A DNA stretch of 64,000 bases. Source: Schlesneria paludicola DSM 18645 (GTDB taxonomy: Bacteria > Planctomycetota > Planctomycetia > Planctomycetales > Planctomycetaceae). Below, piece after piece: positions 54,968 through 64,000 of the stretch. The stretch spans positions 1 to 64,000 of the forward strand of contig CAMCMU010000004.1 of the NCBI GenBank assembly GCA_945876035.1, written 5' to 3'. The translations under genes were made by a program, and so were the position numbers. The notes beneath the pieces were generated by a model, which was given only the letters and a program-made list of their open reading frames with translations, ran no database searches and was not told the DNA's origin. Position 1 is the first letter of the stretch, and every line of letters starts with the position of its first letter.

Positions 54968-55681
54968 TTCTGTCTTGGTCTGCCAATGGACCGACTACAA
55001 GCCGACACTCCGAGGCGGCCACATTGTCTTGGCATCAAACCGCCGCGCCACACTCGCCAAATCCCTGAAAATTCGCATCTGCCATGATTGGCCTGCATTG
55101 TCGAGAGGAATGCTTCGTTTGGCAAGCCGCCCGCCATTGCCCAGCCGAGAGTGGGTCAACCATCAAAGATCGCGGATCCCTCCTATTTTTTCAGATTTCA
55201 TCGACACTATCGAGAGAGTCCTGAAACGAATCCCGATTGCTCCCCGTGATCCTGCGCCCAAAACATCATGGTCTTCAAGCCGCCTGCGGAAAAAGAGATC
55301 TGGTTCTCTGACGTTGCTATGTAGCAACGCTTGGCAGGCCACCGACCGTGTCATGCCGTGATGCTTGCGATGCACCCCACGCGATTGATCATCGCGCTAG
55401 CCAGTCTCCCGCCGCGTTGCGAGTCACTTGTTGATCGCGTCTCAGCGGGAACTGCGTTCTCCCACAAAACAGTATTCAACAGGTTGATAACACGGCACAG
55501 ACGGAACCACTCGCCACAATGCCAGCATTTCGCTTCCACAGAGCAATGTGGGTCGGGAGGAGCATTCCACCGGTCGTGTTCCAAGGTGATTGGCGGGCAT
55601 AGGGGAGTGATTGATGGTCCGTTCGAAGCTTCTCGCCGGATTGTTGGAGGGGAATCGCCGCCGCGGCCTCTGCGGGTGATT

Positions 55682-56218
55682 TCACACCTCCGGAGAACAA
55701 ATTTCCAGTAAATCGATGGCGGGTTGTCGATTGCAGAAGATCGTCGCCATCCTGCCGTAGGTCACGCCCGCCCGTGGCCTGCCGAAGAGACTCACAAGCC
55801 GTGGCCCAAGGGCAATCTCGAGGATCGCTTCCAGATCGATATGTCTCAGAACGTTGTGATTGATCAAGATTCTGCCCAAGGGTGTCTGCGCGGCGATCAC
55901 CTCGTCCCGAACGGCTTCCGTGACATATCCCAAATCAAATCGCACGATTCCATACTGAACCACGCGATCCGTTCCGTGGCGGAGCAGCAGGATTTCTCGG
56001 GTGTAGATCAGGCCCTGCTGATTCTGCCGCAGTACGCGGACATCGACGGAGCATCGATGATGCATCTCCATCGCCACAGTCATATGTTGACGGTGAACCA
56101 GCAGCGTCTTAAACGGCTCCGGGGTCAGTGCCGAGGGAATGTGCTCGGCTGTTGCGAATAAGGGCTCCTCTGCGGGAAATAAATCGGTCAAGGAGCGCAG
56201 TTGGTCGATCGGATTCAT
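55682..56218 (-). CDS. Chorismate lyase-like (UbiC/DUF98-like fold) protein
   Basis: YTREILLLRHGTDRVVQYGIVRFDLGYV ... QTPLGRILINHNVLRHIDLEAI ... GRMATIFCNRQPAIDLLEI resembles the chorismate-lyase fold pattern. ORF opens at 56287. Confidence 0.55.
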   Translation of the reverse strand: MNPIDQLRSLTDLFPAEEPLFATAEHIPSALTPEPFKTLLVHRQHMTVAMEMHHRCSVDVRVLRQNQQGLIYTREILLLRHGTDRVVQYGIVRFDLGYVTEAVRDEVIAAQTPLGRILINHNVLRHIDLEAILEIALGPRLVSLFGRPRAGVTYGRMATIFCNRQPAIDLLEICSPEV

Positions 56219-56283
56219 GGGATCTTTTTGATGGCGAGCCGTTTGAAAAGTGACAATCAGCCCAGACGTCCGTTGAGAGAAAA

Positions 56284-57594
56284 TCACGTATATCGCACGG
56301 CGCGATGTTGTTCCTCAAAGTACTCGGGCAACAATGTGTCGGCTTGCAACAGGCCCTTCCGCGTCAGGGTGACGTCCTCCCCGCAAAGGGTCAAATAGCC
56401 TTTGGACATTTGAGCGGACAGAGGTTTGGCGAACTCTTCCAGAATGTTTACACCAAACTTGCGGCGGAACGATGCGGCCGAGACATGGCCTTCCTTGATT
56501 TGCAAAACGAATTCTCGAATCAGTCGCTGGCGATCGGTAGGCCGGAGTGCACGATTGATCGGCAGTACCCCGGTTTCCAGTGTGCTGAGGTAGTCCTGCA
56601 GTTGATCGACGTTCTGATAGTGAACTCCTTGGAAATGGCCAAATGATGAAACACCGGCAGCAATCAAATCGCAACCGCGCCAAACGTTGTCTCGATACAC
56701 GAAGCGATCGGTGTCGGGATTCTTCACCAGTTCGTTGCCACTCGAGACGTGATACCCATCGGCAGCCAGTCTGTTCATCGCCTCATCGACCCAGCGGCGT
56801 TTGGTGTCCCAATTTGCGACCGGTGAAATAATACCCAGCTCCCGAATTTCATGGGACAGGAGTGTATTGAAGGGGAGTTCCATCTGATAGATCGTGATAT
56901 TGTCGGGTTGCATCCGCCGTGCTTGCTCGATGCAGTTCGTCCAGTTTTCGTCAGTCTCTCCAACCATGCCGGCAATCAGGTCGATATTGATTTGTGAGAA
57001 TCCGGTCTGCTGAATCCAGTCGTAGGCTTTGTAAATTTCCGGCGAATGGTGGGCACGCCCATTTTCTTCGAGGATGGCATCATTGAAGTTCTCAACCCCG
57101 AGGGAAATTCGCGTCACGCCGATTTCTTTCAGCATCTGTACCTTTTCTAAGCTGAGTGTTCCCGGTTCACACTCAAACGTCACCTCCGCGGCCTGGTCCC
57201 ACGAGAGGGATTCAGAAATCTCGTCCCTCAAGAAGCGCAGTTGCTTGGCACTGAGATACGACGGCGTTCCCCCTCCAAAATAGACGAACTTTAGTTCCCG
57301 GCCTTCTATTCCTCGCTCTCGGCTGACGAGTTTGACCTCGTTCGCCAACGCCTGCGTGTACTGCGCGATGGCATTCGCATTTTGGTTGGTATAGACGCGA
57401 AAGTAACAAAACTTGCATCGCTTCCGGCAGAACGGAATGTGCAGATACAAGCCCATCGGTACGGAGCGATCCGCCGCGGCCGCCAACGCCGCAAGAATCT
57501 CAGGGACGTTCTCACGTTTCCATTGAGAAAACGGCGGATAGTTGGAGATGAAGTAGCTCCCCACTTCCGTGGTCACAGCGGTTTCGAGGGTCAT
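56284..57594 (-). CDS. HemN-like (coproporphyrinogen III oxidase family) radical SAM protein
   Basis: [24 protein letters not shown] (CxxxCxxC), [61 protein letters not shown] opens at 57639. Confidence 0.85.
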   Translation of the reverse strand: MTLETAVTTEVGSYFISNYPPFSQWKRENVPEILAALAAAADRSVPMGLYLHIPFCRKRCKFCYFRVYTNQNANAIAQYTQALANEVKLVSRERGIEGRELKFVYFGGGTPSYLSAKQLRFLRDEISESLSWDQAAEVTFECEPGTLSLEKVQMLKEIGVTRISLGVENFNDAILEENGRAHHSPEIYKAYDWIQQTGFSQINIDLIAGMVGETDENWTNCIEQARRMQPDNITIYQMELPFNTLLSHEIRELGIISPVANWDTKRRWVDEAMNRLAADGYHVSSGNELVKNPDTDRFVYRDNVWRGCDLIAAGVSSFGHFQGVHYQNVDQLQDYLSTLETGVLPINRALRPTDRQRLIREFVLQIKEGHVSAASFRRKFGVNILEEFAKPLSAQMSKGYLTLCGEDVTLTRKGLLQADTLLPEYFEEQHRAVRYT

Positions 57595-57681
57595 CGAGTC
57601 GGTTCCAAAAAAGTGAGCCACGAAATACGGAAACGCCACACAACCCCACAGGGTGAACGAGGTGTCGTGGCGATGACCTTG

Positions 57682-58875
57682 TCATTTTTTCCCAAAACAA
57701 AACACTTTACCGTCACGACTTTCGCATCCGATCACGAGAACGCCCTCACCGACGGCCGGAGCCGCGGAAATCGGTTTTCCGGCATTGTGCTTCCAACGTT
57801 CCCGACCATCTAACAAGCTCAATTCGTAGAGGTGACCATCATTGGACCCGATGAAGACTCGGTCTCCGACGATGACAGGCGAACTATCGATGCGCGACCG
57901 CGTGGCGAAAGTCCACACTTGGAGTCCAGTCAAACGGTCAATGGCGTGGACGAATTTGTCTCGACCTCCGACGACAACCAGTGTGTCGGTCACCGCCGCG
58001 GAGGCGTGAAACGGATGCTCGTTTTCGCCGGCCTTATAACGCCACAGAACAACCTTCGTCCTCCAATCGACGGCGAGCACTTCACTGCCATAGGTGCCCA
58101 CGTAAAGCACGTCGCCTCGGATTGCCGGTGATGCAATCAGATATGTTTGCAGTGGCAGTTCGATGGTTTGCAGACCGCTCTGCACGTCGATGCCACGTAG
58201 ATGCTCGTCGCAGCCGGCGATGAAGGCCATCCCCCCGGCAACGGCCGGAGAGCAGTGGACATATCCCTGCGTCTCAAACTTCCAAATGCGGGTGCCATCA
58301 TTTTCATTGAGACAATACAGACTGTTGTCATACGAGCCGAAAAGGACTTTGCCCTCGAGTACCGCTGCCGAACTGTAGATTTCGCCGCCAGTTTCAACCT
58401 TCCAAATCCCGTTTCCCGTCAGACGATCAATGGCATGAAAAACGCCTTCCTCATCCCCCAGAAAAATGGAATGGGCTGTGACTGTCGGCGACGATTTGAA
58501 TCCCGGTGCGAATGAATTCTGTTTCACCTTCTCCGCCGAAGTGTAACTCCAGACTTTCGAACCCGTTTGGCGATTGAGGCAAACCAATTCGCCGGAAAGA
58601 CAGGGGACGTAGACGTGATCACCAACGATGGCTGCCGTCGCAATCACCTGTTCACCGAGTGGCACCTCCCACAGGAGTTCCAGCGTCTCGGGCAGAGTTG
58701 ACGTGGCGATCCCTGACTGAGACAGATCATGCCGGAACGAGACCCAACTCGCTGGGCCGGGAGTGGTGACCTCAACGGCAGAGGCCTCGTACGTGACCGA
58801 GATCACCACGCTCCACATCGTCAAAATAAAAATTTGCGGGAAACGTGGATTGCGGTGCGAAGTTGTGGTCGGCAT
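57682..58875 (-). CDS. PQQ-like beta-propeller repeat protein with signal peptide
   Basis: Repeats LVCLNRQTGSKVWSY, FHAIDRLTGNGIWKVE, LYCLNENDGTRIWKFE, VHAIDRLTGLQVWTFA. Confidence 0.88.
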   Translation of the reverse strand: MPTTTSHRNPRFPQIFILTMWSVVISVTYEASAVEVTTPGPASWVSFRHDLSQSGIATSTLPETLELLWEVPLGEQVIATAAIVGDHVYVPCLSGELVCLNRQTGSKVWSYTSAEKVKQNSFAPGFKSSPTVTAHSIFLGDEEGVFHAIDRLTGNGIWKVETGGEIYSSAAVLEGKVLFGSYDNSLYCLNENDGTRIWKFETQGYVHCSPAVAGGMAFIAGCDEHLRGIDVQSGLQTIELPLQTYLIASPAIRGDVLYVGTYGSEVLAVDWRTKVVLWRYKAGENEHPFHASAAVTDTLVVVGGRDKFVHAIDRLTGLQVWTFATRSRIDSSPVIVGDRVFIGSNDGHLYELSLLDGRERWKHNAGKPISAAPAVGEGVLVIGCESRDGKVFCFGKK

Positions 58876-58930
58876 GCAGCGATTCCTCTTTCATCGGTCG
58901 ATGACTGGAGCGATCAAATTCGGAGTCAAA

Positions 58931-58967
58931 TTCAGGGTCAGGCCCATGACTTCAGGGTCAGGCCCAT
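58931..58967. repeat. 17-bp direct repeat with 20-bp period, two copies
   Basis: TTCAGGGTCAGGCCCAT at 58931-58947 and 58951-58967. Confidence 0.85.
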
Positions 58968-58969
58968 TC

Positions 58970-60274
58970 TTAATGATTGAAAGCGGCCTTGTACAACTCC
59001 AACAGATTCGACGGATCCACGGGCCGTGGGTTAAATTCACCGGTCCACTGTTTCGCCGCTTCCGCGGCCAACTGCGGCAACAGTGTTTCGTCGAGGCCCA
59101 CATCGGAAAGGCAGGTCGGAGAACCGGACGTCTTGACGAGCAACGTGACGTGCTGCGCTAACGCCTCTCCGGCCTGCGGATCATCAGCCGCACACAGCCC
59201 GATATCCTCGCTGAGTCTGCCGTATAACGAACCGACGTGACGTGCATTAAATCGTAAAACATGCGGCAACATTAAGCCAATTGCCAACCCGTGCGTCAGG
59301 CCAATACACGCGGTTAAGGGATTGGCCAACGCGTGGGCGGCACCCAACATCGAATTCTCGATTGCAGCGCCCGCTAGATGTGCACCCAAGAGCATCGCCC
59401 CGCGGGCCCCCTGTGTTTGTGAATCGAGTCGGTCTTGATCCGACTGCGTCTGGCAAGCGGCACTCGATTGATTCACCGAGGATCGGGCGGCCATCGGTGT
59501 TTCCTGACGAGGAGCAAGCGTCCCCCGGACCACATCCAAGAAACCGTTTGCCAGTAACTTCCAAGCTCGTCGGCCAAACAATTGTGAGACCGGGTTGCGT
59601 TTTGTCGTCACGTAGCTTTCGAGCGCGTGACTGATGGCATCAATCCCCGTCGCGGCAGTCACACTTGCAGGCATGCTCAATGTCAGGTGGGGATCGAGTA
59701 TTGCGACGCGACACGCCGCTTTCTTGTCGCCGCAGGCCATCTTCAGGTGAGTTTTTGCATCCGCGATTAAGGCAAACGATTGCGCCTCACTGCCGGTCCC
59801 TGCGGTTGTCGGAATTGCAATCGAGGGCAGCATCGGCCGTGTCGCCTTATTCATCCCCCAGTAGTCCTTCATTTGCCCACCATTTGTCAGCAGGAAGTTG
59901 ATCCCTTTTGCACAATCCATGCTGCTGCCTCCACCGACAGCCACGAGGAAATCAACATGATTTGCTTTGGCGGCGGCGACGCCGCGATCCACATCGTCGG
60001 TTGTCGGATTGGATTGCACCTCGTTGAAAACAGCGACGTCCATCCCCGATTGTCGCAACGCCGATACGGACTTCTCGGCATGTCCCGCGTGTTCAACGCC
60101 ACGGTCCGTCACCACCAGAACGCGGGTGCCGCCGAGTTCGCGAGTCAACCGGCCCAGTTGATTGATCGTCCCCGCGCCGTAGACGACTCGTGTCCGAGGA
60201 TCAAAGTCGAAAAATGCCAGCATTTCAGTGTCAAAGTCATCAATGCGGCGATGTTTGCTTAGTGAGGCGGGCAT
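58970..60274 (-). CDS. Iron-containing alcohol dehydrogenase
   Basis: [81 protein letters not shown]. Start at MPASLSK chosen; ORF opens at 60613. Confidence 0.9.
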   Translation of the reverse strand: MPASLSKHRRIDDFDTEMLAFFDFDPRTRVVYGAGTINQLGRLTRELGGTRVLVVTDRGVEHAGHAEKSVSALRQSGMDVAVFNEVQSNPTTDDVDRGVAAAKANHVDFLVAVGGGSSMDCAKGINFLLTNGGQMKDYWGMNKATRPMLPSIAIPTTAGTGSEAQSFALIADAKTHLKMACGDKKAACRVAILDPHLTLSMPASVTAATGIDAISHALESYVTTKRNPVSQLFGRRAWKLLANGFLDVVRGTLAPRQETPMAARSSVNQSSAACQTQSDQDRLDSQTQGARGAMLLGAHLAGAAIENSMLGAAHALANPLTACIGLTHGLAIGLMLPHVLRFNARHVGSLYGRLSEDIGLCAADDPQAGEALAQHVTLLVKTSGSPTCLSDVGLDETLLPQLAAEAAKQWTGEFNPRPVDPSNLLELYKAAFNH

Positions 60275-60527
60275 CAGGGAGGGACTTTCAGCGGACTGGA
60301 CGGGTCTCTGTGGGCACAATGACAGAGAGTATCGACCGTGATCATGGGCCTCAATGTTCAACCCGCCGGAGTTCCTAATTTTGGTGCTGAGTGCCGAACG
60401 GCATTTTTTGGGCGGAGTGAACTGAAGCCGGATTTGGCGGCGGTCGGAAACAATGTCGGAAAGCCATGGGGCGTGTTGAATCCGAGCGTTCCACCGTCGT
60501 TCCGAGGAGGCGTCCGTTCGTCCCCAA

Positions 60528-63500
60528 TCAGAAACCTTCTTTTTTTTGGGAAAGTCGTTTCGCCGAGTTCCCGCTGAACCGCCAGAAGAGGCCGGGGTGG
60601 ACGACGTATTCACAGACGGTGGACGTGACGAGGCCGCCGAGAATCACCGTGGCCACCGGGTACAGGATTTCTTTGCCTGGCTGTTGTCCGCCGAGGACGA
60701 GGGGGACGAGGCCGATGCCCGCGGTGAGAGCCGTCATCAGGACCGGGGCGAGGCGTTCGAGGCTGCCTCGCAGAATCATGGCTTCGGTGAACTCTTCTCC
60801 CTCCTCCTGCAGCAGATGCAGGTAGTGCGCCACGAGCAGGATGCCGTTTCTCGCCGCAATCCCTCCCAGCGAAATAAATCCAACCATGCTGGCCACCGTC
60901 AGAGTTTGGCCGGTCAGCCACAGAGCGACCGTCCCGCCGACGAAAGCCGTTGGAAGAGCGAACATGATTTGCAGCACGATTCTTGCGGCTGGGAATTGAG
61001 TGAACAGGACAAGGAACACGCCGGCCAGCGATACCAAGCTGAGCAGGGAGATCAGCCGGGTCGCCTCTTGCTGCGCCTCAAATTGGCCGCCGTACTCGAT
61101 GAAGTAGCCAGCAGGAAGTTCGACATTTTTCTTTACCGCCGCTTGTATCGCAGCGACGACACTGCCCAAATCGCGGTCGGTCGTGTTGCCGCGAATCGTG
61201 ATCCGGCGTTGGGTTCGCTCATGGCTGATCGTGTTTGGGCCGGCACCGTCATAGACCCGGGCCACCGCCTCGAGTGGAATCTGACCACCGCTGGGCAGGT
61301 CGATTGCCAGCCGGCGGATGGCTGCCACGTCGGTGCGATATTCGTCGTCCATTCTGACCACGAGATCGAACGTCCGTGACCCCTCGAGGATGGTGGAGAC
61401 CGTGCGCCCGTTGAGCGCCGTCTCAATCAGACGATTCACATGGCCAGGGGTCAGTCCGTGCAGGCCGAGTTGTTCCCGATTCAACTCGATCCGTAACTGC
61501 GGAATCATCGTCTGGGCTTCGACGACGGGCGGAGCCAAGCCCGGAATGCCGGTGATCGCCGCTTTGATCTCATTGGCCGTCTTCCGGAGTCTATCGAGGT
61601 CATCGCCAAAGACCTTAATCGCGATCTGAGCGGAGACACCCGAGAGCATGTGGCTGATGAGATGCGCCAGCGGCTGTTCGACTTCGTACTCGATGCCGGG
61701 GATCGCTTCGAGGTCCCTTCTCAACAGGGCCAACGCCGCCTGACGCGGGACGCCGCTGCGGGGATTCATCGACACAATGTATTCGGTGACGTTGACCCCT
61801 TCGGCGTGCTCGTCCATTTCCGCCCGGCCACTGCGTCGAACGAACGCCTTGATCAGTGATTTGTCGTCCGTCTCTTGGTCCCTGTCTGAGGCGGAGCGAG
61901 CGGGGATGCGAAGCGGCGGCAGATTCGTGGCAACGTTCGATTGCAGGGTTTTCGCACGGGGCTGATCTTGATCGGCAGACCTGTGATCAACCGGTGCGGC
62001 GGGATCAGGAGACTCGCGCCGCAGGGGGGCCATGTGTTTGCGAAAGGCCGTATCTACCATGCGGCAGACACGGTTTGAAGTCTCCAGCGACGAGCCGGGT
62101 GGCAGGACGATGTTGACCTGTGCAGCACCTTCATCGAACGGCGGCAGGAAGTCGGTACCCAGGCTGAGAACGAGAACACCGCTGCCGATGATGGCCGCGA
62201 ACACAGTTAGCAGGATCAGCTTGAGGCCGAGCGGATTCATGCTGAGATGAATCACGGGCGTGATCACGCGTTTTAAGGCTCGCAAAAGAAAACTGTCGGT
62301 TCCGTGTGCCTCAGCACCGAGGATCGTGGATGTGCCACCGGACGTGGCCTTTTCCAACGCACGCTTCCCCTCTCGTTCGATCTGTCTGGCTAACAGTAAA
62401 CTGCCGAGAACCGGCGTCACGGTCAGAGACACCAGCAGCGACGCTAGGATCGACACGATGTAGGCGACCCCCAGCGGCGCGAACAGGCGACCTTCGACTC
62501 CCGACAAAGCAAACAGCGGTAGAAAGACGAGGATCACCAGCATGGTTCCGAAGACGATGCAGCCGCGCACCTCAATGCTGGCGTGATAGATTACATCCAG
62601 CGACGGTTTGGGTTGAGCCAGCCGGGCGTTTTGGTGCAGGCGGCGGAAGACGTTCTCAATATCAACAATGGCATCATCGACCAGCTCGCCCATGGCCACG
62701 GCGAGTCCGCCCAGCGTCATGACGTTGATCGACTGACCGAAGACGTGAAATACCAGCCCCGTGATGACGATCGACAAGGGAATGGCCGTGAGTGTGATGA
62801 ACGTTGTACGAACATTCAGCAGAAACAGAAGCAGGACGATGAGGACCAACACGGCCCCGTCGCGCAAGGCTTCCACAACGTTGTGGATGCCAAGGTCGAT
62901 GAACTTCCGCTGCTGGAAAATCGACGAGTCGATCTCGATGTCGTCGGGGAGTGTCGACTGGAGCTCTCGTAAAGCCTGCTCGATCTGGTCAGTCAGCGCA
63001 AGCGTGTCGGCGGTTGGCTGCTTGGCGATAGTCAGCACGACGGCGGCATGCCCATTGACGGATGCGTCACCTCGTTTGCCTTGTGGTCCCTCGACGACAC
63101 GCGCGACGTCGCGCAGCAGCACGGAACGTTCACCGTGTGGTTTGACGACGGTTTGCTCCAGATCCGCGATGGACTGCACCCGACCGATGCCACGCACCAA
63201 GTATTCCAGCGAACCTCGATCGAGAAAGCCGCCCGTCACGTTTTGGTTGCTCTCGATCAACGCTTGTTCGACCTGCTCGAGAGTCACCTCGAACGCCTGT
63301 AATTGCGTGGCATCGACCTTGACCTGATACTGCTTGCGTCCCCCGCCCATTGTGATCACCTGTGCCACGCCGGGAATGGTCAGCAGACGCGGCCGCACGG
63401 ACCAATCGGCCAACGTGCGAACGTCCATGGGAGGCGTGGAACCGTTTCTACTGTACATCCCGACCATGACAATCTGACCGATGATCGAGGAGATCGGAGC

Positions 63501-63884
63501 CAGTTCGGGCTTGACTGTTTCCGGCAGACGGTCGCGCACGAGGGCGATGCGTTCGTTGACGATCTGCCGTGCGATGTAGATGTCAGTGCGCCAGCCAAAT
63601 TCAACATAAATCACCGACAACCCAATGCCCGATGAGCTGCGTACCGCTTCCACCCCGGTGGCCCCGTTGAAGGCGACCTCCAGCGGCAGTGTAACCAGCG
63701 TTTCGACTTCCTCCGGAGATAGGCCGGGACACTCCGTCATCACGGACACGCGTGGGCGAGTCAACGGTGGAAAGATGTCGATCGGCAGCGTGGCCATGGT
63801 CATCGAACCCGCCACCAGCGTGATGAGTGCTAGGCAGACGATGAGCATCCGATTGCGTAGAGAAAAATGAAGGAGAGCGTTCAT
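60528..63884 (-). CDS. CusA/CzcA-family heavy-metal RND efflux permease
   Basis: [106 protein letters not shown]. Confidence 0.92.
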   Translation of the reverse strand: MNALLHFSLRNRMLIVCLALITLVAGSMTMATLPIDIFPPLTRPRVSVMTECPGLSPEEVETLVTLPLEVAFNGATGVEAVRSSSGIGLSVIYVEFGWRTDIYIARQIVNERIALVRDRLPETVKPELAPISSIIGQIVMVGMYSRNGSTPPMDVRTLADWSVRPRLLTIPGVAQVITMGGGRKQYQVKVDATQLQAFEVTLEQVEQALIESNQNVTGGFLDRGSLEYLVRGIGRVQSIADLEQTVVKPHGERSVLLRDVARVVEGPQGKRGDASVNGHAAVVLTIAKQPTADTLALTDQIEQALRELQSTLPDDIEIDSSIFQQRKFIDLGIHNVVEALRDGAVLVLIVLLLFLLNVRTTFITLTAIPLSIVITGLVFHVFGQSINVMTLGGLAVAMGELVDDAIVDIENVFRRLHQNARLAQPKPSLDVIYHASIEVRGCIVFGTMLVILVFLPLFALSGVEGRLFAPLGVAYIVSILASLLVSLTVTPVLGSLLLARQIEREGKRALEKATSGGTSTILGAEAHGTDSFLLRALKRVITPVIHLSMNPLGLKLILLTVFAAIIGSGVLVLSLGTDFLPPFDEGAAQVNIVLPPGSSLETSNRVCRMVDTAFRKHMAPLRRESPDPAAPVDHRSADQDQPRAKTLQSNVATNLPPLRIPARSASDRDQETDDKSLIKAFVRRSGRAEMDEHAEGVNVTEYIVSMNPRSGVPRQAALALLRRDLEAIPGIEYEVEQPLAHLISHMLSGVSAQIAIKVFGDDLDRLRKTANEIKAAITGIPGLAPPVVEAQTMIPQLRIELNREQLGLHGLTPGHVNRLIETALNGRTVSTILEGSRTFDLVVRMDDEYRTDVAAIRRLAIDLPSGGQIPLEAVARVYDGAGPNTISHERTQRRITIRGNTTDRDLGSVVAAIQAAVKKNVELPAGYFIEYGGQFEAQQEATRLISLLSLVSLAGVFLVLFTQFPAARIVLQIMFALPTAFVGGTVALWLTGQTLTVASMVGFISLGGIAARNGILLVAHYLHLLQEEGEEFTEAMILRGSLERLAPVLMTALTAGIGLVPLVLGGQQPGKEILYPVATVILGGLVTSTVCEYVVHPGLFWRFSGNSAKRLSQKKEGF

Positions 63885-63914
63885 GGTGGTGTGTGTAGTT
63901 CTGGCGGTTAAAGA

Positions 63915-63938
63915 AGCATCCGGCCTCGGCCGGATGCT
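63915..63938 (-). terminator. Perfect-arm palindrome upstream of the RND gene, terminator-like on the minus strand
   Basis: AGCATCCGGCC-TC-GGCCGGATGCT; on the minus strand followed by TCTTT. Confidence 0.6.
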
Positions 63939-64000
63939 CGCAACGATGTGACCACCGTTCTCAGGAATTCGTCACTTTGCGTTTCAGTGATCGTGACCGT

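Noticed and set aside
54968-55681. Small ORFs between ispG and the chorismate-lyase-like gene
   Set aside because: Short, mutually overlapping on both strands, with no coherent protein signature.

Overview
The window looks like a chromosomal segment of a planctomycete-type bacterium. That is inferred from the gene content: a DUF1501 protein, a Gfo/Idh/MocA Tat-signal oxidoreductase, PQQ-like propellers, B12-dependent RNR and several GroEL paralogs. About 45 coding regions are supported, mostly housekeeping: miaA, thyX, hyi-like, groEL-groES-groEL, dnaJ, grpE, yacG, manA-like, serC, nrdJ, cysC, lpxK, an S1-domain protein, rpsT, trmB, prpC/prpD-like, msrA, pdxA, rfbC, an EF-G, ispG, a HemN-like radical SAM protein, an iron-containing ADH and a CusA/CzcA-type RND pump. 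An IS91-type transposase remnant lies at the left edge. No CRISPR array, rRNA or convincing tRNA was seen. The best second-look items are: (1) two tandem NrdR-box-like palindromes 31 bp apart upstream of the B12-dependent RNR; (2) a co-directional cassette of propeller, HemN-like radical SAM and chorismate-lyase-like genes; (3) a PaaK-like enzyme beside methylcitrate synthase and PrpD; (4) GroEL paralogs flanking groES, one with a hybrid His/Asp plus GGM tail; (5) in-frame hydrophilic insertions in two adjacent genes, one containing inverted repeats; (6) several perfect intergenic hairpins; and (7) two speculative small ORFs. No clearly new defence or mobile system was found. All family calls come from reading protein motifs, with no database search.
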